Below, one piece after another: positions 22,613-32,922 of a stretch of DNA of 64,000 bases. Source of the DNA: Lactifluus volemus (Eukaryota > Basidiomycota > Agaricomycetes > Russulales > Russulaceae); assembly GCA_022376515.1 (NCBI GenBank), contig WTXI01000028.1:248001-312000 (forward strand), written 5' to 3'. The position numbers and the translations under genes were made by a program. Each line of letters begins with the position of its first letter. Positions within the stretch are counted from its first letter, which is position 1. The notes under the pieces were generated by a model that saw nothing but the letters and a program-made list of their open reading frames with translations, ran no database searches and had not been told where the DNA came from.

Positions 22613-22910
22613 GAAGCTCAATGGTGTCTACAAACCCCTTCCACTCCTAGTTACACCTGTTAATTCATGTTATTTATTCCTATTGTCCTGCTATGCTTTC
22701 CCTGTGTGTTTATAATTCCTCTTCATGTGCAGGCCACTGGCATTATCCAAGATAGATTTTATAAAGCGTCAGTCAATGAGAAATAATGGGTTATTATTAA
22801 GGCGTCTGCAGCCACATGGACACTGCATGAGCAGGTCGGATTTGATTGGGCTGAAGGACAACCCCTTCTAGTAGAAGATAGTACTATTATTCGCAGTTGA
22901 TGGCACCGTA

Positions 22911-23029
22911 CTACTAGAATGCCCACCCACGAAACCACCGTGCCTGCGCAATACGAAACTGTGACATGAGCAGCCTCGATGCTCCACACCTCCTCGGAGC
23001 TCCAGATGGCTATCCCGGTGACGAACCGA
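22911..23029 (-). pseudogene. Tcd1/TcdA-like remnant T5, 3' end (cut by Gypsy element)
   Basis: Matches only the last ~40 codons of the T copies (SSEEVW... to the ARRFRE strap region). It is interrupted at 23030 by the left LTR of the Gypsy element and continues at 29608. Confidence 0.6.
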
Positions 23030-23174
23030 TGGAATGGGGATAAAGGAACAGGCGGGGCGAAAGGCGCAAAGAGAAGGCGAGGCGAAAGAGCATGTAGCTA
23101 GACCGCTGATGTAAGCAATGGAACAAGGTTCTTGACTCGAAACCTCACCGAGAGTGGCAAGACACGCCCTTCCA
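23030..23174 (+). repeat. Gypsy 5' LTR
   Basis: 145 bp, identical to 29463-29607. Short for an LTR. The leader between it and gag (about 590 bp) has no coding content that I can see. Confidence 0.85.
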
Positions 23175-23177
23175 ACG

Positions 23178-23195
23178 TGGTGACGAGAGCGAGAC
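23178..23195 (+). other. Gypsy primer binding site
   Basis: TGGTGACGAGAGCGAGAC just inside the 5' LTR. The leading TGG fits the CCA end of a tRNA primer. Which tRNA is not determined. Confidence 0.55.
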
Positions 23196-23924
23196 TCAAC
23201 CCACGAGGCCAAGAGAAGACATAAGTACAAGACCAACTGTAAGGCGGCCCCCAAGTGGACGTCTTACATTAAATATATTTGATAATCTACTCCACACTGA
23301 GTGCGGATCAAATAAACATCACCCACCAGATCAAGGGCGCATAAAACGAGTTAATTAACAAAAGGTTGCAGCTAGACGATCAGCCGATAAAGAGGTAATC
23401 GTCTTCAATGAATATCGATCTATGACACAGGCGGCCCGGCTCGCCTAGATAAACAAAACCGCAGAAGTAGCGATACCCCACCTCAGGCGCTGCACACTAC
23501 GACTTGGCAATACACTCCGAATCCGTCGGAACGCCTTGCATCAAATAAGTTCTGTTGAACCCTGGAAACGTGGAAGCGCGTGAAATCACGCGATCAAAAG
23601 ATTTTATCACAAGGATGATTGGGAGATCGGAATAGATCGGACAGATTGATTGGTAGACCTAGGTAGTGAGACTATGTATTTATACCCCAAAGCCCTCCTT
23701 GATGGGGGGCGACTTTTACCCTTTACGTAGTATACACAATCAACCGCAGATTTGGCAGGTTCTGTTTGTGTTGTGCTCTTAAGGTGTCTCAAAGTCGAAT
23801 CAAGCGATCTTATCTCCATTATCACTTCTCCTCATCTTATCTTATACCAATACCCCCAACACTTTCTACGCTAAGTTGTCTGCTTACGTACGGAAGTGTT
23901 ACACCAACACACGTAAAGCGAAGA

Positions 23925-25496
23925 ATGACACCCCCAACTCGCATCCTCCCACCAAGAGCGGTGAAAGCCAAGTCCAAACCAAGCACGCTCATTACACCCC
24001 CACCAGACGAAAACACCAGTAGCACCCCAGTACAAACGAGCAGAAGCTCCAGCCCAGATGTAGACGAGCTTTTGCGAGAAAACACACCGACGGACGAAGC
24101 GTCCAACGTCAGCCTTCCCTCGAGCATATTCTCATCCCCAGCGCCGCATACAGCACCTCTCACACCTCTCGGACCCAGTCCACTCGGCTTGAGCAACGAA
24201 ACCCAAAACAGCCCCGACGTAGGTCAAAGAGTCCAGTGGCCAACGTTGCCAGCATTACCATCGAACCCGCCGCAAAGCAGCCCACAGCCACAACCAACCG
24301 TACCTAGACCAATGGCCACACCAGGGGGCGTAGAAGCATTCGGCGGATGGCCGGAACAGAACCCGAAGAAGTTCCTCTGCGACCTACAGTACCAGATGGC
24401 CCTGAGCGGCATCGCGACAGCCAGAGCCAAAGCGGACTTCCTCCTATTGCGCTTAGAGGTCGACTCTCCGGCCGAGGAATGGTACCTAGCACTAGATCCG
24501 GCGATTAGGGAAGACTGGGACCAGCTCGAACCTCAGTTCACAGCCCAGTGGACCAGCAGCAGCCGCTAGCCCGGACAGACGCAGAAAAGACAGAGGAGCT
24601 ACTCAACCACAAGTTAGATCGGGACCACAGTCATGTACTTGGGCAGAATGCAGCACGCGCACATCGCCTGGGCCGATGGGATCTTGCTCAAGGCGCGGGT
24701 GTGCGGGCTCGAAAACAGGATGGAGTATACCCACCAGGTGTTGGCGGAGCTACCGGGCTCAGTAAGAGGTAGCATGGGAAAGAACTACACGAACTGGACT
24801 ACGTTCGTCCAGAACGTGAAGGCCATCGATATAGACCACATGAAGGAGCAGGCACGCTCAGAGGCGATTATCCGGGAGCTGAATGCCAAAGTCGAGAGGC
24901 TGACCTTGCAGGCAGAACGCCACCCGCCGAGCTACAGGGTTGTACAACAGACGACAGCACTCAGGCCAACGGGAAGCACCACCACGGCGCCGCCGACAAC
25001 ACAGCACAGCAGCCCATACACAAGAAGCCCATCGAGAAGCCCACAGCCAAGAGCCCCACCGACAGACACCGAGAAAGCTGACATGCGGCAGCGCCTCCTT
25101 ACGTACCCGCATCAGCAGGACACGGACGCAGGCCAAGCGGCCTATAGGCGCCAGATAGCCCAATGGTCGGCGACTCGGGGCGGAAACGACATCGTAACAC
25201 ACACGACGCCAGTACCGCTTAGGCCGGGAACGGCAGCGGTATGCAGTGGCGAGTGCTACCGCTGTGGCACCCACGGACATAAGGGCATTCAATGTCCCGT
25301 ACCAAGTGGCCACGCCAACCACCTGACGCAGGAAGAATCGAGATGGCGCGTGATCTGCGCATACACGCTCGGCCAGCCCAGCAGAGCGCAAGGGACACAG
25401 GTATACCTGTTAGACACCGAGACGGAGGCGTGGCAGGAATGGGACAGAGACGGACAGCACGGAGACCAGGGAAACGGTGGAGGGTTGGCTGCATAG
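23925..25496 (+). pseudogene. Gypsy gag with zinc knuckle, frameshifted
   Basis: Starts MTPPTRILPP at 23925. A long Pro/Ser/Thr-rich leader precedes a capsid-like segment (FGGWPEQNPKKFLCDLQYQM). The frame hits TAG at 24567-24569. The sequence continues in the +2 frame (ARTDAEKTEELLNHKLDRDH) and returns to the first frame near 24625 (MYLGRMQHAHIAWADG). Two compensating indels are therefore needed. The second part ends with a CCHC knuckle (CYRCGTHGHKGIQC) near 25250-25291 and a stop at 25496. The pol frame overlaps the last 200 bp in the -1 frame, the usual gag-pol arrangement. Confidence 0.75.
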
Positions 25497-28108
25497 AAGG
25501 CGAGCAGACGACCCTGGACATAACGGAAGCGCCGATAACACAAGAGGAAGGAAGGGAGGAAAGGGAACAGGAACCAGAGGCGGAAGCAGCACCTGCACGT
25601 AGCGAGCGAGAATGTGACACGATCGACTTGTACGCGGTTGTGAGTGACCAAGAAACAACACGGCCATTCGTCCACGAGATCAAGCTGATGGGACCAAAAG
25701 GGGAAGTGGTCAGGGTGCGTGCGACATTCGATGATGGCGCAATGATCTGCGCCATGAGCACAACAGTCTTCGAGAAGGTCAGGCACAGACTGGGTGCATG
25801 GACGCCATCAAAACGTGCCCTACGCATGGCCAACAGAACCCTAACGAGATCAGAAGCGAGCTGGACAGGAACCGTTGAGCTAGAAGGCGTCCAAACGACG
25901 GGCACATTCGAGGTCTTTGACAGCGCAGGGGGATGGTCATTTCTACTGGGCAAGCCCATGCTCCAATCGTTCCGAGCATGCCATGACTACGAGAAAGGCG
26001 AAATACAGGTGCGTGACAAGAACAGAAGCACAGTACTGACAAACCAAATAGATATCACATACTACGCAAAATGAGCCAATCACGGACTGCCAGCAACAGC
26101 TGACTGGAAGCAGAACGTAACGACACAAAGCGGAGCGGCCACGGTCGCAGCGATAGCCGAACAGAAGGAAGATAACGGGCGAAACCGTAGACACGAGGAC
26201 AGACACCAGACCCAAGTGGAGCCAGAAATGCCGGCACGCCAAGTCAATCCATTCCATCCGAAGCGTGTGGAGGCGATACTGAAGGCGATCAAGATCGGGG
26301 ACGGTTTGAACAACACCGAACGAGAGCAGGTGCGTCAGCTGGTGGGATCATACGCCGACTGCTTCGCCCTGTCAGTGCGCGAAGTTACACTGGCAAAGGA
26401 CGCAAAGCTCCACCTTGGAATACCCCCGGACGCCCAGCTGCCAACGAAGGCCCGCCAGTGCACGTTCACGCCACCCCAAAGACGATACCTACACAAGAAG
26501 GTCTTAGAGATGCAAGAGGCAGGCATCATCGAGCGAGCAGACCCGGCGAAGATCAAATGCGTGTCAGCGACCACGCTCGGGCAGAAACAGCATGAAGGGA
26601 TGGGGCTAACATTGGAGGAGCTCCAACTTAAGGTAAATAAAGAATGTGAGGCAGCAGGACTGATGCCTCACTTCCAGGTACCATCGGAATACGAACGCAC
26701 GAGCACCGAGACAAGCGCAAAACAGGAAGAGCCGAAATGGAGAATATGCCAAGACTTCCGCGAAGTAAACAAGTTCTCGAAGGTGGCCCCGATGCCACAG
26801 GGGGACATACGGGCAAAGCAGCACCGGCTGAGCGGACACAAATATGTGAGCGTGGTAGACTTCGCCTCGGGATTCTACGCTGTCGAAATCGACCAGGACT
26901 CCCGACCCTACACGGCATTCTACATAGAGGGCCTAGGGCACTTCTGGTACGCAAGAATGCCGTTCGGATTAACAGGAGCGCCGACGGCATTCGCGGCCAT
27001 GGCGGCAGGCCACCTGCACGACCTCATAGCAGAGGAGACGCTGGAAATTTTCGTGGATGACGGAGGCACAGCCGCTGACACGTTCGACGAGATGAAGAAG
27101 AAACTGACGCAAATCTTGAATCGGGTCCGCGAGCGGAAGCTGTCACTGTCAGCGGCCAAGTCGCAGCTGTTCATGTCGGAAGCAATGTTTGCGGGAGCAC
27201 GCGTAAGTGCCGAAGGAGTGCTCCCGGACCTCACGAAGCTCACGGCAATCGTGGACTGGAGAAGGCCAAACAACGCCCTGAACCTAGTGTCGTTCTTAGG
27301 CCTCACGGGGCACTTTCGGGACCTCATACGGGGGTACGCGCGAGTTGAGGGCCCACTGCGAGACCTGCTGGCGGAGGTCACACTACCCCAGCCGTGCACG
27401 AAGACATCGTATCGGAGAGTGATGGCAGCCCACGAACTAGAAAGCAGGTGGAAGGAAACACACACAAAAGCATTTTTGGACCTCAAAATCGCCATAACGT
27501 CGGAGCCAATACTACGAGGACCAAGGTGGGACGGCACACCGTTCGTAGTAACGACAGACGGCTCCCAGGACGGGTTCGCAGGTGTACTAGCCCAGAGATT
27601 CCCGCACACGAGACCAGACGGCACAATAAGGCACAAGCTACACCCAATAGCATTCGCATCGAAGCGCACATCGGCATCCGAAGCTAAGTACAAGCCATTC
27701 CTACTGGAATTCGCAGCGCTTAAGTTCGCCCTAGATAAGTTTACAGACACCATTTGGGGCTTCCCAGTCGAAATCGAAACGGACTGTCAAGCCCTTCGAG
27801 ACACCCTACTCAGCGAAAAACCAAGCGCGGTACATGCAAGGTGGCGGGACGGCATCTTAGCCCACCAGATTGTGAATGTGTGACATGTACCGGGGAAGAT
27901 CAATGTGGTCGCAGATGGGCTCAGCAGACAATGGGAAGGGCAACAACCAACGGGCGAAGACGGAAGCGAGTGGACAGTGAACCCGGATAGAGACGACCAA
28001 GTGGGGCTCGTCAATGACATTCTGTTGACACTAGAAGGGGGACACAAGAACAAATCGACGGACTCCGCGAGCGTCTCCAAAATGAGCACCTGTTCGTGGA
28101 GGTGGTAG
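25292..28108 (+). pseudogene. Gypsy pol part 1: protease, reverse transcriptase, RNase H, with two nonsense codons
   Basis: One frame throughout. The protease region has ATFDDGAMICAM, an Asp-Asp-Gly variant seen in this mushroom Gypsy lineage, and ends in GGWSFLLGKPMLQSF. A TGA at 26072-26074 interrupts it, then the RT runs from about 26216: KWRICQDFREVNKFS, VVDFASGFYAVEID, MPFGLTGAPTAF, and IFVDDGG as the catalytic block. RNase H has FVVTTDGSQDGFAGVLAQ and VEIETDCQALRDTL. A second TGA at 27881-27883 falls where relatives read VRHVPG, so CGA has become TGA. After a single-base loss near 28049 the integrase continues in another frame. Confidence 0.8.
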
Positions 28109-29547
28109 ACGCTATAGCAGGGCAAGACAAGACAGGGACGGTGCGGGACAGAATGCGAGCAAGACACCGAGCATCCCAGTACGTAGTAGAAGAAGGGAAG
28201 CTCTGGAAGCTCCACGGTGGCACGAGCACGCATGCACGAACAAGAACGGAATGCATGTCGCGGAAGGAGGCAGAAGCGACGGCAAACGAACAGCACCAGC
28301 AGGGCGGCCACATGGGGCGGGACGCCATCAAGATCGCGCTGATGGATAGGATCACCAGCCCGGACCTCGACCTCACCATCACGAAGGCGATCAGGAGTTG
28401 CATGCAGTGCAAGAATTTCGGACCCACACGACTAAACGCCCTGCTCCAACCTATAACCAGGAGGCACCCGTTCGAAATGCTGGTGGGGGATTACCTATCC
28501 ATGCCGACAGGCAAAGGTGGGTACCACACAATTGGGCTCTACCTGGACACATTCTCGCAACACATCTGGGCCTTCAAGTACAAATCAGCAGGGACAGCGA
28601 AGACCACGATCGACGCCCTCAGTACAATCAGCAAGCACTCCGTAGCGCCGGAGACGTTCATGACCGATGGCGGGTCGCATTTCAATAACGCCGCGGTAAA
28701 AGAATTCTGCAACGACAACGGGTGCAAACACCACGTAACACCGGCGTACTCACCATGGGTCAACGGGCTAGTGGAGGGCACGAACAGGATCCTCCTACAC
28801 GTCTTAAAACGCATGTGCGCGCCAGAGGTCGGGGAACAGGACGACGACGGGACTTGGGCAGACCTGCCCAAGGCATGGCCCGACAACCTCGACGCAGCAG
28901 TAGCAGCGCTGAACAGGCGCATCCTACCAGCGCTCAAATTCACGCCCAAAGAACTACTGCTGGGCATCGCGATTAACACCCCAAGAACGATGCCTGAGGC
29001 AGCAGGGGAGACCACCCCAACTGCAACAGAGGCGGCGGTGCACATGGCATACGCGGCACAGCAGAGGATCGATGGGTACGAAGCAGTAGTCAAGCACGCA
29101 ACCAGTCGGAAGAGCTCGTACGATGGGAGGGTAGCAAAGAAATCAGGTGAGGTAGAATTCCGCATAGGACAGCTAGTTCAAATCTACCGCAGCGACCTGG
29201 ATTACACTTTCAAGACAGAGCGCAAGATGATCCCAAAGTGGTCCCAACCGTACCGCGTTCGAGCCCGAATCCGAAACGCGTACAAGCTGGAGAGGACAGA
29301 TGGCGGGGAAATCGAAGGCGAGTTCAGCACACGTCGACTAAGGGAGTTCATTCCGAAGCCAGGAGGGAAATCAGATACAAATCAAACGGACTGGCTAAAG
29401 GATAATCCAGAAAGCGAAGAGGCAAAAGCGGTGCGGACACCGCTATTCGCGAGGGGGGAGCATGGAATGGGGATAAAGGAACAGGCGGGGCGAAAGGCGC
29501 AAAGAGAAGGCGAGGCGAAAGAGCATGTAGCTAGACCGCTGATGTAA
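28096..29547 (+). CDS. Gypsy integrase, ending inside the 3' LTR
   Basis: 483 codons open. The HHCC zinc finger is HQQGGHMGRD...CMQCKNFG. The core has the first Asp in LVGDYLSMPTG, the second in FMTDGGSHFNNAAVKEF and the Glu in NGLVEGTNRILLHVL, a complete DDE triad. The C-terminal part (RIGQLVQIYRSDLDYTF and KMIPKWSQPYRVRARI) is a GPY/F-like module. The last ~28 residues are encoded by the right LTR. The ATG at 28096 is only the first Met after the frameshift; the natural product would be part of the pol polyprotein. Confidence 0.8.
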   Translation: MEVVDAIAGQDKTGTVRDRMRARHRASQYVVEEGKLWKLHGGTSTHARTRTECMSRKEAEATANEQHQQGGHMGRDAIKIALMDRITSPDLDLTITKAIRSCMQCKNFGPTRLNALLQPITRRHPFEMLVGDYLSMPTGKGGYHTIGLYLDTFSQHIWAFKYKSAGTAKTTIDALSTISKHSVAPETFMTDGGSHFNNAAVKEFCNDNGCKHHVTPAYSPWVNGLVEGTNRILLHVLKRMCAPEVGEQDDDGTWADLPKAWPDNLDAAVAALNRRILPALKFTPKELLLGIAINTPRTMPEAAGETTPTATEAAVHMAYAAQQRIDGYEAVVKHATSRKSSYDGRVAKKSGEVEFRIGQLVQIYRSDLDYTFKTERKMIPKWSQPYRVRARIRNAYKLERTDGGEIEGEFSTRRLREFIPKPGGKSDTNQTDWLKDNPESEEAKAVRTPLFARGEHGMGIKEQAGRKAQREGEAKEHVARPLM

Positions 29548-29607
29548 GCAATGGAACAAGGTTCTTGACTCGAAACCTCACCGAGAGTGGCAAGACACGC
29601 CCTTCCA
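29463..29607 (+). repeat. Gypsy 3' LTR
   Basis: 145 bp, identical to 23030-23174. It contains the integrase stop codon at 29545-29547. Confidence 0.85.
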
Positions 29608-30880
29608 ACGAGCAGAATCGATGGGCTCTCCAAGCGTGTCAACGTAGCCATGCGCTCGGTTGAGACCCACAATTTCCTCGTACACGGAATCCTCACCAGG
29701 CATGGCAAAGAGACGCGACATCGCGCGCGATACCTCCTTCATCTCACTCATGACGCAATTTCCGAAGTTGAGAGGCGCACAAGGATCTCAGCGCAGGCCG
29801 CACGCGTGCTGCATGCGGTGGCACGATTGATCTCCCATGCGCAAAATCATCATAGAATAACCCAATGTCCGCCGTCGTCAGCGAGAGCAGACTATAAAAC
29901 GAGACTCGATTAGTGGGGGGAGCGCGCGCTCCGAAATGAAGAGCAGGGCGTGCGTACTTCATCTGTTTACCAATGATACGCGACTTCCGGTGCACCAGGT
30001 CCTTCCACATCCGTTCGTAGAGCTTCTTACGATGACGCACGGGCAAGGGTTGTTCAACTGGTTGGCCCGCGAGCTCACACACCACATAGGTCGAGATGTG
30101 CCGGCTGAGAGCGCCGGGAGCGGGCCGAACACGGCACGGGCAAGATGCGTACGCTAAAGTCGCGCAGAGGCGTCAGTTCGTCCAAGGAGCCCTTGGCGAG
30201 CTCAGAGCTGGCCAACGGCAGGGGCGTCACGTCGTTACTGGGTACCTCGGATGAGTATACCACCGGGATTGAGTATTCATGCGCGGAGGAGCGGGAGGAG
30301 GTGTAGATAGGTCATCGTCAGCGTCGGCATCCGCGGAGGAAGGCTCTGGTGACGGCAGCATCGGCAGAGATGATCGCTCAGAGTGGGAGAGGATAGGGCG
30401 AAGACGTTGGCGCATGGCGCGCACGAGTGGGTAACCGACTCAGTGGGACCCGAATAGGTCAGTAATTTCGATGCGCGTCGGGACCGACTTTGTGCCAGCA
30501 CCCATGGAGAACTTGATGTTGTTCTGCATGGAATGCGTGAGCAGCTTGACTTTTGGTTGGTACCGATATTATCAATCACATCTATATCAAATGCGTAAAA
30601 CCGATGGCCAGCAGCGAGAAAGGTGAGGACGAAAGTGCAAGTAACATGTAGAGTAAAGTAAGGAAACGTACCGACGACCCAATTTGCACTCTTTGAAGGA
30701 GATGCACACCATCGGCGCGAACCAAGCACACTGTTCATGTTTGCGCAAGTCGACCTGCACAAAGGATGTGATAGCTTGCAGCATGTACGGGACGCACCAC
30801 GACTACTTATGAAATGGACGACGTCAGCGATGGCAGCGGTGAGAGCGAGGAAAGTGTGATCATGACGATGGAGCGATTCA
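29608..30880 (-). pseudogene. Tcd1/TcdA-like remnant T5, main part
   Basis: Continues T5 beyond the Gypsy element. It keeps VCELAGQPVEQPLPVRHRKK and LYERMWKDLVHRKSRI read straight through the intron into LTTADIGLFYDDFAHGRSIV (29744-30085). YSSEVPSNDVTPLPLASSEL and DFSVRILPV follow (30075-30263), and then VIDNIGTNQK (30540-30600), which has the same frame-breaking insertion as T3 and T6. The N-terminal part is reduced to a decayed ALQAITSFVQVDLRK-like stretch. No ATP loop is visible. Confidence 0.65.
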
Positions 30881-31007
30881 ATCACAGTGACTGACATATC
30901 CACGAGGCAAACAACACGCTGTATTCGCATGGTTAAAAACACAGCCTCTATCAACAACAACATAACTACTTTCCATACGTCTCTTCTCATTGTCACCGCA
31001 CTTTTCG

Positions 31008-32644
31008 ATGAACCCTCTCCAGTACGTCAAAAGACCTCTCACTGACCCTACTTCAAAGTCCCTGACTTTATACTGGTACACTAATCAGACGCACTCGCAA
31101 GCTCATCAGCCATGTATTGTCAAGCTCCCAATCAAGGAGCACTGATATCCCCCCTTACTCACCCTCCAACACCTCTCCTTCTAAAATTCACAAGATTAGA
31201 AAGCGCATGGGAAGTTCCAATGGATCAAGGTGGATTCGAAGACTATGTACGTGATATCGGCTACACTCACAACGATGTCTCATTCTACGATGCAGGTCGA
31301 ATTTCACCCCGTGTTACAATCTATTCGCTTCCAGATGAAGTCCTCCTGGATATCTTCGAATTCTGCCTACAATCGGGAGCGATAGCATGGTCTAGGCTAG
31401 TGCGTGTATGCCAAAGATGGCGATACACCGTATTTGCATCCCCACTTCGTCTCGATCTCCGCCTTCTCTGCACAAACAGGACTCCTGTGAGGAAGATGCT
31501 GGATATCTGGCCCCCCTTGCCTATCGAAATAGAGTTCAATTTTGTTGATCATCAAGATGAGGATAACATAATTGCTGCACTCGAGCACCCTAACCGTGTA
31601 CACGGAATTCGGCTCAATAGAATAACGATTCCACTGGAGCGTTTGGTCGCAGTGATGCAGGAGCCATTTCCAGAAATGGACTTACTTTATCTACAGATAG
31701 AAGGGATTGTGCCGACGCTTCCCGACACGTTCCTAGGTCGATCTGCCCCACGTCTACGATCACTCCATTTGACACACGTTCCATTTCCGACATTACCTCG
31801 ACTTCTTTTGTCTTCCAATGACCTTTTCGATCTCTCCCTTTTGCAGATACCCCATGGTGGTTACATTTCGCCCGAGGCAATGGCTATGTGCATCTCCGCC
31901 TTGACCAGCCTCACTTACCTTTCCATCGGTTTCACATCCCCGGCTTCTCGTCCTGATCCAATAACCCGACATCCACCTCCGCTGACTCGTGCTGTCCTCC
32001 CTGCTCTCACCAATTTTTACTTCCACGGTGTCAATGCGTACTTGGAGGACCTCATGGCCCGAATCGAGGCCCCTCTGCTCGACGACATAAAAATAGCTTA
32101 CTTCAATCAGCTGGTCTTTGACATCCAACAACTCCCTCGGATCGGTCATGCACCAGCGCTTATGCCATACGATAAAGCAAACATAAGATTTTGTGCCAAC
32201 TACGTCGCGATGACTTTCATGTCACGGCCAACGAGAGGGTCTTCCGTTATCGGAGTCCTTACATTCAAAATCTCATGCACAGGGGTAGATTGGCAAATCT
32301 CGTCCGTAGCACAAATATGCAACCAACTTTCGTCCGTTCTGTCTAGTGTTAAACAGCTCAACATCAACGAGGTGGAATCGATTTGGCAAGTTGATATGGA
32401 CGACACACAATGGCTGGAACTCTTCCAGCCATTTACTGCTGTTCAGACCCTGCGTACATCTCACAATATCCGGTCACTTGTCGAATCAGCACTACGAGGG
32501 CTCAGTGGGGAATTGGCTACGCAGGTGTTACCAGCATTGGAGGAGCTTCAACTATTAGGGTATCAGGGATCTCAGAACAACAACTGGCCATTCGTCATCG
32601 CACGTCAGCATTCTGATCACCCTGTGGTTGTCCGCGAACTCTAA
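31008..32644 (+). CDS. F-box/LRR-like protein, array copy F (506 aa)
   Basis: Exons 31008-31021, 31089-31246 and 31296-32644 give 507 codons in frame. Exon 2 ends GSSNGSRWIRRL. Intron 2 (49 nt) is GTACGT...TGCAG. The F-box is SLPDEVLLDIFEFCL followed by a shortened loop (QSGAIAWSRLVRVCQRWRYT). The LRR body is complete and the end is HPVVVREL. It belongs to the same sub-branch as A, G and L, which all have SVLSS or a similar sequence followed by DDTQWLELFQPF. One Phe is missing in the RFIGHAPAL block (LPRIGHAPAL), a clean codon deletion. An in-frame reading from 31112 without intron 2 is also open. Confidence 0.85.
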
Positions 32645-32922
32645 GAGTAGATGTAGTTACACCCCGTTAATTCGTGCTACTCCTATTGTCCCACTGTGCT
32701 TTCCCTCTATATATCTAACTCCTCTTCATGCGCATGCCATTATCCAAGATAGATTTTATAATGTATCGGTCAATGAGAAATACTGGATTAAGATATCTGC
32801 AGCCGCACGGACGCTGCACGAGCGGGTCACATTTGATTGGGCCGAAGGACAACCTCTTCTAGGAGTAGATACTACAGTGCCTTTTATACTCTCTAAGCTG
32901 ATGGCACCGGTGTAACACATAT

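Larger units (their letters stand above)
23030..29607 (+). mobile_element. Gypsy-type LTR retrotransposon, full length with coding lesions
   Basis: 6578 bp. The two 145-bp LTRs are identical and have TGGAA...TTCCA ends. A primer binding site starts TGGTGACGAG at 23178, three bases after the left LTR. A polypurine tract (GAGGGGGGAG, about 29450-29459) precedes the right LTR. The order gag (zinc knuckle), protease, RT, RNase H, integrase defines Gypsy/Ty3. The flanks are ACCGA on the left and ACGAG on the right, so the target duplication is not clean (one base lost, or an inter-element recombinant). It lies within T5. Lesions: two frameshifts in gag, one near 28049, and in-frame TGA at 26072 and 27881. 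Confidence 0.85.

Noticed and set aside
24858..25391. Long - strand frame opposite gag (177 codons)
   Set aside because: Antisense shadow of GC-rich gag; no known domain. The same applies to 26920-27753 and 28539-29165.
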